64,000 nucleotides of DNA from Mycothermus thermophilus (lineage: Eukaryota > Ascomycota > Sordariomycetes > Sordariales > Chaetomiaceae), in assembly GCA_011316235.1 (NCBI GenBank), contig QQBE01000003.1, positions 2,482,298 through 2,546,297 on the forward strand, read 5' to 3'. Positions 11,971-22,768 of this stretch are shown here, one piece after another. The stretch's first letter is position 1, and every line of letters begins with the position of its first letter. The notes beneath the pieces were generated by a model. The model was not told the DNA's origin, did not search any database, and saw only the letters and a list, made by a program, of their open reading frames with translations. A program made the translations under genes and the position numbers.

Positions 11971-12850
11971 GTATAAATAATAGAGGAAGTCCTAAACCCT
12001 TACTACGACAAACCCAGCTATAGGTATAGAAAATAGGACCCGTAATAGTTTTACTTAAGGTACTAAGATAGAAATCGATAGCGTTAATATCGATTTTAGC
12101 TTTATTGACAAAGCGCTTATAGATAGAAATCAGGGGAGTAGGGAGAGTAGCGAGGAGGAGGACTTTAAATAACCCTAGTCCTACCTGCTATATACTAGTT
12201 AACCTACGTTGTTTATTATGTTTCTAGGCTTTTTGGGCCTAGCCTTTTAATTAGTTTTTTGTTAGATTTTTCTACTCTGCCTACATTGTGTGAATAAAAA
12301 TCGAAATTCGTTGATTCTGGGGATGGCGTTTTCCATAGGATTTTTGGTATAGGGACTGTCCTAGGAAGGATGTTGTATCCGAGAAAACTATGCCCCCCTT
12401 TCCCTGGGGGAAAGGGGATTAGGTTATATGCCAAGACCCTGGCTTGGCTCGTCCCGCGCCCGAGTAACTACTATTGTCCTCTACTTTATTTATTAGCCTA
12501 TTGTTCCTTATCTACCCATTTTTCCTGTCTCGTCCTTTCCAGACATACATACCTCTCTAGCTTGTTTAGATTAAGGAATAAGGCTATTTTACCTAACCCC
12601 GTAGTCCAAAATGCAAGCTTTCTTAGTCTACTAGGTAGGATGTATCTAGCTATATACGTAGGCGCTAGGGTACTATCCTAGGTTCCTTAGATCGCTTATT
12701 ACTCTTTACTACCTAATTTCTAACCTTACTATTACTAATAACTCTAAGAAATCGCTTTTAGTAGCTCTCTTAGCATTGTCTGGGCTGTTATTTTGATAAT
12801 AACATGCTTATTATGCAGAAACAACTAGTCTATTGGAAAACTACATATCC
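11971..12850. repeat. AT-rich repeat edge, no gene
   Basis: TA-rich sequence continues to about 12,800. Composition then changes to that of ordinary genic DNA within about 60 bp of the RdRP stop codon at 12864. Short open frames here (12216-12681, both strands) have no recognisable domain. Confidence 0.6.
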
Positions 12851-12863
12851 ACACACCCTATGA

Positions 12864-15800
12864 TCATGTACTGAGAACAATGTAGCTGCCTTCGAGGGCA
12901 ACCAACTCACATACCAATGCCGCCGCTGCGATAACCCGAAAGCTTACAATCTCTCCTTGCCGATAAAGGCGAGCCGCGCTCTTGATCTGGCCGTCAGTGG
13001 TCTCAGCAATGTCAACGTGGAGGCACGCGAGACAGAGTTCTACCGCATCAAGCCTGGGGTCCAGACTACCTAGAGGAGCTGGGTTTCTCAGCTGCCTTGT
13101 GATCCATGTCGCAACCTGCTCAAACTCATCCTTGAGCTTCACAGATCGATCCCTCTGGCGCTTGGATTGTATGCCAGTCCTGTTCACGATAAACCCAACA
13201 AAGACCTCCAGCTCCCGGAGAGGCTGATTGGGGTGGTCAGCGAAGTCCGTCATCACACTCCGCATTGCGTCTTGATACCTGAGAACACACATGTCATGTC
13301 AGAGAAACCCAAAACATCCTTGGTTGACACGACTTACGCAAAGCGTATTTGTCTCGCTTCATCTATCCGACGAACCCAGTCCACAAAACCGATGGCCCGT
13401 GCTCGGTCCTCCAAGGCATCAAGGAGCTCTTCCCAGAGGCCAGGGGGTTTCTTCGAAATCGCCGCCTTAATATCATCGGTCCATATGCGCTCCTCGTCAA
13501 CCGCTCGATAGAGATCCCCCAAGACATTCTTGGATGGGTAATACTTGTAACGGGGACCATCCTGCCCGTCGTCATCATCCTCGTCGCCATTGTTTGCCAT
13601 GTACGATTCCAGGTCTATCTCCGACTTGTCGCTTAATGTCACTGGACGTCCGGCTGCGAGAAAGTCTGGTCTCCACCCTCTGAACTCTTTCTTCATTTGC
13701 GGGAGGTGAGATAGTTGTACAGCACGTCCGGTCTTTGAAAAGTCGACTGCTGCAGAATGTAGCTCGGCGAGCTTGATGCAGTCTGGATGACGCGTACCTT
13801 CGGGCTCTAGGTCCGCTAGAATCATGTGCCTGGTAGCGATGACGCCGAGGTGGTCCGTTTGCATGAAGTCGACAAAGAATGATGCAATATCTGCCATTTG
13901 CACCGGCCTTGTGAGCTCGAGCGGGGGGATTCGGGCGTACTCGGCGGGGTCGAATGTGTTGACAGCGTGAATGAGCTCTGGGTCCCATATCACATGGAAG
14001 ACGTCGCCATCAAGGTCACCTCCAGAGAGCTGACTCGGTAGATCCCGAACTCCCCACTTGCTAAAGACAATGCAGTTGCGGAGGTCCCGGAGGGGGTGGC
14101 CGTCTGGAGGAATTACGTTGAAGGCGAGCTGGACATCCCCAGGATGGAGGGCCGGTGAACGTGACACAATGCAGAGTCCCTCTCCGGGCGGCTCGCAGTA
14201 AATGCCGCCGCTCTCATAGGTCACGTAGATTTCTCCCTCGTTGAGGAACCCCGTTTCGTCCATAACGCCAAAGAGAGTCATCCCCTTATACACAGGAATT
14301 CTGGCCTTGTGCTTCAGGAGACGAAGCTCTCTCAGCAATACAACCTCGACCACGCCACGGAGAAAGTTGTCCCTCCTGTAGTCCAAGCCCATGGCCTCAA
14401 TATTTCGAAAAAGCTTGTAGAGCTGGATGCTCTCGCCGATCTTCTGGGCTCTCAAGAAGCAAGCAGTGTTGTACACGGTTGCTGCAATGCCTCGGAGGCG
14501 TTCGATCTCCCTTCTTTGGCGATTGATAAACCAGGCTCTGGGTGCGCCCATATCCTCGAGAATCTTGATCAACTGGCGATTCAGGACCATGGGTGTCGGC
14601 TCCGATGCCATGTCGCAGATCTCGAGAAATTGGCTGTCACTGCTCTCGAACTTTACCATGGAATCACGAATACAAATCTTGTTGCCCACGAGCCTTGAAT
14701 CTAGACTCAGCATACCCTTTGCTCCCGCCCACCGGATCTGGAAACACGTGGGGAAGCCCTTGTGTTTGGGGATCACCTTGTAGATGGCCTTGGCGGCACC
14801 TAGTGAGATTGTTCCGACGCCGTCACTGAAAACGCGACCGTTTCGGACAACGTCGGGAATCCTCGACACTTCGATCATTGCCTCGTCTAGGTTAATGGCG
14901 TAGGGCGTCTCTGAAAACGCTTGTCCTATACGGGCGGCGCGCCTGGCTGGAGACCGGATCTTGTTGAAGTCGCCGAGGTCCGTGATAATGAATTCTGTGA
15001 TATGGAGTCGGTTCTGGTAAAAGAATGGCGCAGATAACCAGGCCGCGTGGGCACGAAGCGAGGAGTGAGAAAACCCCAGCAATTTGTAAACCCTGCCAGC
15101 CACAGAAATGCCATTCGTCAGGACGGACTTGAACCGCTCGTAGATGGCGTCAAGAGAGACCTTGGAGTTGAAGAAAAGGTCCTGGCCATCCTCATCACAG
15201 AACTGCGCCTTGATGAAGTACGTGTGGTCTGGAAACTTGCGGAGCACGCGGTTCATAGGTTCGGGTTCTGGACCGTGTAGCATGATGCTCGCGGGGGACA
15301 CCACCACTTTGAAGATCTGCGCTCTCATCTGAGTGTTTTCTGGCAAGCCTGAACGCCAGTCCAGATTCTCAGCCATCTGCCGTTGCGTTTCCTGCAGGTA
15401 CTCCATGATTCCGTCAACCTCAAACATCCTCGGGTCTCCATCCGGCGATGGGAAATCGATCCAGTTGAATAGCCTCTTGAAGGCGTCGAGTGACACGGGA
15501 GGCTCAACTTGCCCGGCCCATTTCGCTTGGGCAAAACGTGTCACTAGCTCGTCAGCCAGCCGGGAGACCGTGGTGGGGTGAAGATACCCATTCGTGACCA
15601 GAGCCTGAATCAGAACGAGGTACTCAAACGGCAATTTGTTCCTGACATTCAGCTGAGCAAGTTGGTCCCACAGGTCTGCCCGGGCTGCGTCAAATCCTGG
15701 GGGGTCGGCCAGCCGAAAGCCTAAGTTGTACCGCGTGACGCTGAAGAGCTGATTCTTCCCAGCCCGATGCATTTCCTTCTCGAAGTCGCTGGTGGTGTAC

Positions 15801-16727
15801 CTGCCCACAGGGGTTGGAACCCTAAAGTAATAAACGAAACAGAACGGCGCAACTCGGCGGTGTTGAGAATCGATGGCTTCGAGTCTCTGAGCTGAAGGCT
15901 GACCTCGAGAAGACATTCCCAATCCCAGGAAAGCCCCGGTCAGCGCGGCCAGAGCGTCATGGGGAGTCATCGGAGGCGATGACACCGCTGGCGTCCTGGC
16001 AAGGATGGTTGGAGCCCAACGTAGTGTTACTGCGGCAGTGCCATCTTCCCACCCTATGACAATGTGTCAGCCGCCATTCGCCCCATGCTTGCGCCCCATG
16101 AACTCCCCCGTAATTCGTAAATATTGCTCTCGAGTCAGACGTGAACTTACACAGGAGCTCAACAATCCCACCAAATGGTATGCGGAGCTCAATCCTTCTC
16201 TCTATTATTGTTATTCGCAGGCTTCTCTTCGTGAACTTGACATCGCACCTCTCCTTCGTCGTCCACTCGGCAGTAAAGAACAGTCGACCATCCCTAAAGG
16301 TGTAGTGGCCGCAACTTAACTCGACAGCACTCAGAACCTTGAACGGCTCTCCCGGAGTCTCGTTGCTGCGATCTCGCTGACTGGCTCTTTGACTGATGTA
16401 CCCGAGAACAAGCCGGTTGGGGGGCCGGTTGCTCTGTTTGCAGAAGACAGGTTTACCCATCAAGGTGAGGCGAGCACGGGTGCGAGATACATGTTTTCCT
16501 GGGGTGGATGATAACCCGTGAGGGGGGGGACCGGACTCCTCTCCGTGATGCCTGAGGAATTTTTTGCCATCTTCCTCATGAAGGAAAGTGACATGTCCGA
16601 AATTTTTGTTCCGTTGCTTTTCTGCCATGTAATGGACAATGGAAAGTCTGCGCATAAATGGCTGCAGCTGCTCCTGCAGTCCATCGTCCATGATGTGCTG
16701 TGGAAGGTTACGCAAGAACACCTCCAT
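12864..16727 (-). CDS. RNA-dependent RNA polymerase with N-terminal RRM-like domain (QDE-1/SAD-1/RRP family)
   Basis: Cellular RdRP that makes double-stranded RNA for quelling or meiotic silencing. Three exons: 16727-16151, 16053-13338 and 13278-12864 (1,235 aa). Both introns have GTAAGT donors and the second has a CTGAC branch point. The first in-frame ATG is at 16727 with A at -3; the open frame extends further upstream but without another ATG. Residues 1-60 (MEVFLRNLP...) look like an RRM, as in SAD-1-type fungal RdRPs. The catalytic loop DLDGD is at about residues 872-876 within LSGGDLDGDVFHVIWDPE, preceded by the FSDGVGTIS and CIVSRSPALHPGD blocks. All expected metal-binding aspartates are present, so it appears active. 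I cannot say which paralogue it is. It is the first gene beside the silenced repeat block. Confidence 0.9.
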
Positions 16728-18713
16728 CTTGGGTGGGCGGCGGTAATGAGACGGACGACCGTGTTGCTCTGTGACCTGTGCGTAGCCTCGAACGAGCCTG
16801 GTGGACAAGAGGAAAATGGCAAGCTTCTTTGATATCCTTCTGTGTTGACGAGGGGCGCACTTGGATATATGGTACCCCACTTTGCTAGCAATGGGGAAGC
16901 TAATGACAACTGACCTTGTGTTTGAGTGGGTTGATGTAACTACTCCGTACCCGTATCGGCCCCGCTATTCCACCAACCTTCGGGATGGTGGCCACTCAGC
17001 TGTCTCCAATGTGCCCACACTTCTCCCCATAAGGCTCCAGTTCCACGAACCCCCACGTACCGGGGACCGACCATGCAGTGAGGCCTGCCACAGCTCTCGT
17101 GCTGGATGATGTGCCTCCCTTAGGGCGACTCAAGATTCAGTAATTAACGTCCGGACCCATGCAGTTCAAGATGTCCTGCGGTGGTTTTCTCTGTCGATGA
17201 TGGTGAGGAATTACATTTCACGCCATATGGGAGTGCCGCATGGATTGTGTGATCATAATACTGGATACCTAGTTAGATCGGTCAACCAAACCGCCTGTAA
17301 AATATCTACTCTATAACCAGGGGTATATATGTCTTCCTGACGCAAGATGCTCGCCTGTATCGAGGATGTAGTTTCATAATGATGATAGCGCCTTCTCTGC
17401 TGTTGTTTCGATACTTGTTCTTGCTATCCCTCTCCTCGGTTTAGATGAGGTATGAACGACCAGCGTACGTTGGTGAGTCTCGACACTATTATTCCATTAC
17501 CATTTTCTTCCTCTCTATTGCCCTGTCACAGTGGAAAAAGTGACACTAATACATAACAGTCGTCTCGAGTTGAAACGCATGGCTAATACATCACCAATCG
17601 TAATTGTGACCGAGGACTCATGCTGTGTCTCTTTCTTCCTGTTTCTCCCCTAAAACATTATTCTGATGACAGTCGTCGTGGCTCAGTATCATCACCTGGC
17701 ATGGTAAGTTAATACCCATAGATGGTCCAAATCACGAACAAAACCAGGGATATAAGAGGGCGATATCAACGCTGCGTGTCTTGTCTAATAATAGGTGTTG
17801 TGTAAGGGGCCAAGTGGACTCTGATCGATGCCCTGTTCAGCTTACATCGGTATTTCATGAAGTGCATCATCTGTGTTTAACCGTGCAGGTATTATGCTGC
17901 ATAACTCATAAATTATCCGAGCTTTTTCCTGTCGCCATCCGAGCTATTACTCCATGTTTGGCCAGACCAAGTGCCGTGCCCTAATACTTTGGGGACAGCT
18001 CTGGTAATTTTTAGCCTAGAACCATCCTTCGAGAGCTACAATATGCAAGGAACGTCATGGGTCTGGATGCAGGCACTGAGATCTAAAGCCTTTGGCGGCA
18101 ATAAGCACCGAGAGCCATTAATCCCACCAACCCGTGGTCCTGGCCGGCTTCTCGGCTTAGGTCCCTTCCAATAAGATTTACTCCATATCTCTTTGATACC
18201 CCGGACGCTCCATTGGCAATATCTGGCTCGCCATAGAGGGCTCCCTGGTTGCACAGTCCATGGAAGGTAACGTCAACATCTTAAATTGAGTGAAACTCTG
18301 TTCTACATCAAGAGCTCGTAAGTACGTAGGTGGAATATTAATTCGGCAATGGGAATCCGCCCCCGCAGTTTACCATAATATTGGGGATGGATTGTGAGAT
18401 CTAGGCACGTGCCTATTATTGGCGAAAAACAGGTTACTGATGTGCTTTCAATCACGAATTTGCATAGCCGATAGCGAGGAACATAATATATGGACTTTGG
18501 CAATTCCAACAGCCGGAGATGGGCGAACATGAAAACGATATGGATCTAGGTACGGTTAAAGACAAGAGCAGACCGGGATACAACTGGTGAGGCACTCCCA
18601 TATATCTCTGCCCTCTCATCCATCTACCCTTCCGCCAGCCGCATCTCTTCAAACATAGACCGTTCACCTTCATCCCCGCCACATCCCCGAGGCCGTCGCA
18701 ATCTTCCGATACC
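16728..18713. other. Intergenic region, no supported gene
   Basis: This divergent upstream region serves both the RdRP (-) and the AA8 gene (+). Short frames at 17781-18174 lack domains. An ATG-led hydrophobic 21-codon frame near 17382 was considered but no convincing gene could be built from it. Confidence 0.5.
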
Positions 18714-19430
18714 ATGGGTCTCCTACAACTCGTCACAGGTGTTCTCGCCCTGGGGAGCGTGGGCTTTGGTAACCCCGTCCCTCAGTGGGGTCCTGCCCCC
18801 CCTTCCAAGTTTTGCGATGCCGCTACGGAGATCTGTTACGCCGAATATAAGAGCCCCGAGAATATCGCGTTCAGATTCGCTATTCCGGACACTGCTACCC
18901 CGGGCAACTTTTCTGTCCTGCTGCAGATTAGTGCTCCCAGGTCGGTTGGCTGGGCGGGCATTGCCTGGGGTGGCGTCATGGTGAACAATCCTCTTACCGT
19001 GGGATGGGCGAACGGTAATACTGCTGTCGTGTCGAGTCGGAGGGCGAGGTGAGTGAAGCGTTGGCGCCAGATGGACAGTGACCGTTTAAATCACCGACGT
19101 TAACTGGAGCTTGTTGGAATCAGTGCTCGGAGCTATCCCAATCCCTGGACCGGCGCCACCTATCAGGTGCTCCCTGGCTCACACGCCAACAACACTCACT
19201 GGACGCTCAGTGTTCTTGCCAGGGGCGTCAGTTCTTGGGACAACACTCGTCTTGACCCATCGAGCGTCGTCACTCTCGCCTATGCCCAGGCTCCCACTCC
19301 CCCGACGGAACCCGCGAACAATGCGAGCCGCTTCAGCATCCACACCTCGAGGAATAGGTTCACGCTCGATCTCAAGAGTGCTCAGATTTCCAACTTTACT
19401 GAGCTCCTTGCGAAGGCTTTGGCTGGCTAG
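18714..19430 (+). CDS. Secreted stand-alone AA8 cytochrome b domain (CDH-type, DOMON)
   Basis: Electron-transfer haem b domain like the N-terminal cytochrome of cellobiose dehydrogenase, here without a flavin dehydrogenase or CBM. Two exons, 18714-19048 and 19124-19430, give 213 aa. The donor is GTGAGT and the joint restores an AGT codon. A signal peptide (about residues 1-19) precedes a Cys pair (34, 41). Haem ligands expected from CDH are present: Met89 in the GWAGIAWGGVM motif and His185 in FSIH, 96 residues apart against 98 in CDH (Met65/His163). It acts outside the cell, passing electrons to metal or copper enzymes. Its downstream neighbour on the same strand is an LPMO-like gene, a fitting partner. 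There is no GPI signal or linker. Confidence 0.85.
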
Positions 19431-20187
19431 AAGCTCCTCAAAAACCATATGTGAAGACGTCAGGAGGAAGGTGGATGGAAGTCGAGGGATCGTTTAAATC
19501 CATTTCGGGCCCGGTGTACGCCGCCTGTACTCCGTAGAGGACCTTGCTTTTGCTCAATCCACCACAATTGGGCCATATCACCCGGAGCTTCGTTCTCCGA
19601 CAATCTTCGCGCAGGCCCAAATGATCCGCCGCCCACCAGAGCCTTGCTTCCTACGAAGGCCGTCAGGAGGAAACCGCGACAACATTTGGTGTATTTAGCG
19701 TTAGCATCGGTTGATCTTATTTAAGTTGCCCGTTAAGTGAGATTGGATAGTGAGAGCATGGGACGAGCCTCTGATGATAAGTTCGGAATGCCAAGAGAGT
19801 GATGTTGGAGTGCATGGATATCTCCTTGATTGTGACTTCTCGCTGACAAAGAGGCATCAGGCCTCTCGGCAGGGCGGCTAGCCGAGGGCCGGCAATTTAA
19901 GGCAAATATATTTCTAGCAGTTCATCTGCATTACCTTCCTACTATTGGCCGCTATGACCTAGTTCCTGCCTCCTGGGTATTGGCGTATTAGGCAAAAGTA
20001 GTGACGGGTTCGGCACCTAGAATGCCGTTCCGTTCTCGATATAACCAAGGATGATGCCCCAAGTTCAATAGGGATTTAAACTTAGAGAGCAGCCTCATCC
20101 TGCGGAGAGATGCAACAGGTTTCAAAGAGGCAACTCTCCGTCCGGGTGGTTGACACAATCCGCCTTTGTTTCTCTTGACGACTTGCC
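19431..20187. other. Spacer between AA8 and AA16-like genes
   Basis: Contains the 3' region of the AA8 gene and the promoter of the next gene. No conserved coding frame or RNA gene was seen. Confidence 0.5.
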
Positions 20188-20952
20188 ATGCGCGCCGATC
20201 TGTTCTTTCTTTCAAGTCTTGCCGGCCTTCTTGGCCGGGCAACGGCCCATGGCCTGGTCCGAGAACCAGCGACCAGGTCACCTGGAAAAGCGACCGAGGC
20301 GGTCTGTGGCAAAACCATGGTGGACTTTTACCTCGCTGATGGGACTTCATATCCCGAGGCCTTGTTGCGAGCAAACCCCGGCGGGTTGACCGCACCATAC
20401 GACCCAGCCAAGTGTAATCTCTGGCTCTGCAAGGGCTACCAGTTCGACGACAATGTCGCAAATGTGCAGACATACACGGTTGGCCAGGTTGTCGGCTTTG
20501 ACGTCTGGATTCGGATCCCTCATCGGGGTTATGCCAATGTCTCTATTGTTGATACCGAAAGCAACACCATCATTGGAGAGCCGTTGATCTCCTGGCCCAG
20601 CGACTACGCTGCGAGTGCAAACCCACCAGCCGACCAAACACAGTTCAGCGTTGTGATTCCCGACTTGGGTGACAAGTGCACCCAAGCTGGTGCCTGTGTA
20701 AGTCTTCCGTTTATTATTCGACCCGGCCATTCTCTTTGTCTTGGTCATCATGTTCCTGTCGATTGTTGTCAATGACGGATATAAAACGACAATTCCGAGA
20801 CTCACATTTCAATTTTCTAGGTCATCCAGTGGTATTGGTTTGGCCAAGGGCAGACGTATGAGTCGTGTGTGGACTTTACTGTGGCCCCAGCTGTCCCAGC
20901 TGCCCCTGAACCCGGCCATGGTCACAGGACTAGGAGAAAGTTGCGGGCCTGA
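20188..20952 (+). CDS. AA16-like lytic polysaccharide monooxygenase / copper oxidase
   Basis: Secreted copper enzyme of the LPMO superfamily. Exons 20188-20697 and 20821-20952 give 213 aa; the intron sits exactly after a Cys codon (phase 0, TTTTCTAG acceptor). The signal peptide ends ...GRATA, leaving His21 as mature residue 1, the first ligand of the histidine brace. The second histidine is His112 in WIRIPHRGYANVSIVD, and Phe189 in YESCVDFTV is the likely axial aromatic. The CNLWLCKG, IPDLG and YESCVDFTV blocks resemble AA16 rather than AA9 or AA11; this assignment is from memory of the family and needs a profile search. The C-terminal tail is short and basic, with no CBM1. The upstream AA8 gene on the same strand suggests an electron donor. 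Confidence 0.72.
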
Positions 20953-21551
20953 GGCACCTCTCACTGTTGGATTTGAGGTCAATTATGTCAGGTTTTGGCT
21001 TTCTGGATCGACAAGGTGCAACACCACACTCGATTGTAAAGATGCCTAGCCAGCGAAGTTGATAAGAAATAGGTATTCCATCTGAATTAGCCCCCTAGGT
21101 AGAGAATTCCCTTGAACCATCGCCACTCACATCACAATGAGAATGCCCGGGACAACTTGAAACATTGTGCTTCCTTTTAGTCTAATTATAGCAGTATCCT
21201 TAATGCGTTCCATGATTTGTGGGGGGTTTGTTGCCGCCCAGCCGTCGGGCGGCGTTTGTTGGGCGGAGCGTGGTTCATTGTCAGCCACTTATCCCAAAGA
21301 ATGACCCCTGTATTGATTTCCCTCGATGAGCCACTGTTTCAGAGCCACGACATCTCAAGCATGTCAGTACATGCATAAGAATGAGGATCCCGTGTAGCGG
21401 GCAAGAAAATAATCTCGGAGAAGGTTGCCGATTCCTTCCCGAGTCAACCAACATCTGGCTATGTTCGAGCGCACGACCACTGTCGCTGCTATTTCCCTTC
21501 AATACTCCTCATCTTAATGGTCCTGATCTAATAAGAGCTGCGCTCGAAACA

Positions 21552-22676
21552 ATGTTGGCCAAGGCAAACTGTACTATCATCCCAGATGCAGTACCAAGTG
21601 ATGCCGGAATCGCTGGTGCAGGGGTAAGTAGCTCTAATGCTAATAGTGAACCACATCTCACCTCTTTACCAACCGACGTTTTGTTTTGAAATCGTTGACA
21701 TCACTGACATCACAATCGGTATTAGGTCCTCCTTGCTTCTACAATTACTGCTGGGCTCGCGCTTGGAATCTCAGCCAGCTTAGTGTTAGAGGAGCTGTGG
21801 AAATCCTCACGCCCCGCGTCCTGGAACCCGTCCGTGATCCGCAGGAAGCTTCTTAATGGCTATTCGGACCAGCAGATCATGGTTGGGATCGGTCTACAGA
21901 GTGTCGGCTTGGTGAAGTCCAACTCACTGGTCCCATACCACTTTTTCCTGATATGGATGCTGGCGCTTCTATCCACGGCAACACACAATGCGGCCCTCCT
22001 GGCCCTGGTTCACGATTTCAAGCGGGACTGGGTGCTGAGATGGATGCGGCAGTTTTTGATGTTTGCCAATTTGATTCTGTCATGTGTATATGGCATCTAT
22101 GTCCTGCAAAGCAAAATCCGAGGCCTCCCTAACACCCTCCCCATTGGCTGTGTTTGGGAGTTGAGCTCGAGCGATCCGAATGTCAGCGGGATTGACTATG
22201 TCGGGACCATTGTTACTATCGCGGGAAATTGTGTGGTCTTTGGCCTAGCAACATGGTACCTGCAGAGCCGCCGCCAGCGCTTCTACAAGGCTATCCAGAT
22301 TGCAGGCCTCATTCTAATGCTGGGTATTGCCATTGGTACGTTTCCTTCCTACATGCGATGATGGCACAGGAGTTATGATTATTAAGAATATTCGATTGTC
22401 GCTGACCAATTGGTTTCAGGGGCTACTGTCCGAGCATACTTGCTCTCTCAGGCTTTCGGCACACCCGATGTGAATCTCGGCGATGACGGCGAGAGGCAGT
22501 GGAGTTTTGGGCAGCTTTTGTCGCTCCTCATGCTGGTCCTTCCGGTCATCTCTGTGATTGAAATCATGCGTGGCGAGATTGCTGTTGCGCCCCCGGTTCA
22601 GGACGATGACAAGCAGGCCTTGTTTGATGGGGAGTTGTCAGATCGGGGCGGGAACGTGGAACTCGGAACAAAATGA
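21552..22676 (+). CDS. Six-helix fungal integral membrane protein, function unknown
   Basis: Three exons, 21552-21623, 21726-22335 and 22420-22676, give 312 aa. Intron 1 has GTAAGT...ATTAG and intron 2 has a GTACGT donor and a CTGAC branch point. Six hydrophobic helices are visible: VLLASTITAGLALGI, FFLIWMLALLSTATHNAALL, FLMFANLILSCVYGIYVL, IVTIAGNCVVFGLATWYL, IAGLILMLGIAIG and LLSLLMLVLPVISVI. The N terminus (CTIIPDAVPSDAGIAGAGV) resembles the 'C-P-...PDIAGIGV' opening of a large family of fungal membrane proteins of unknown role. The tail is acidic and cytosolic-like. It follows the AA16-like gene on the same strand, but there is no evidence of a shared function. The open frame extends upstream of the chosen ATG. 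Confidence 0.75.
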
Positions 22677-22768
22677 CCGCGAGGACAACAACAATAATAG
22701 CATACATTGTGTGGATCCTTCGAGATATAGAATTTCACCGAGTTCCCTTCCTATGTAACCTGCATAGA

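Noticed and set aside
11771..11980. 69-codon frame
   Set aside because: Lies almost wholly inside the LTR copy and shows no protein features.
15957..16880. 307-codon minus frame treated as a separate gene
   Set aside because: It is exon 1 of the RdRP read through its first intron; the first in-frame ATG is 16727 and splicing at 16150/16054 joins it to the polymerase frame.
17382..17980. Hydrophobic 21-codon ATG frame and following fragments as a secreted small gene
   Set aside because: No combination of introns gave a convincing product, and the composition is not clearly coding.
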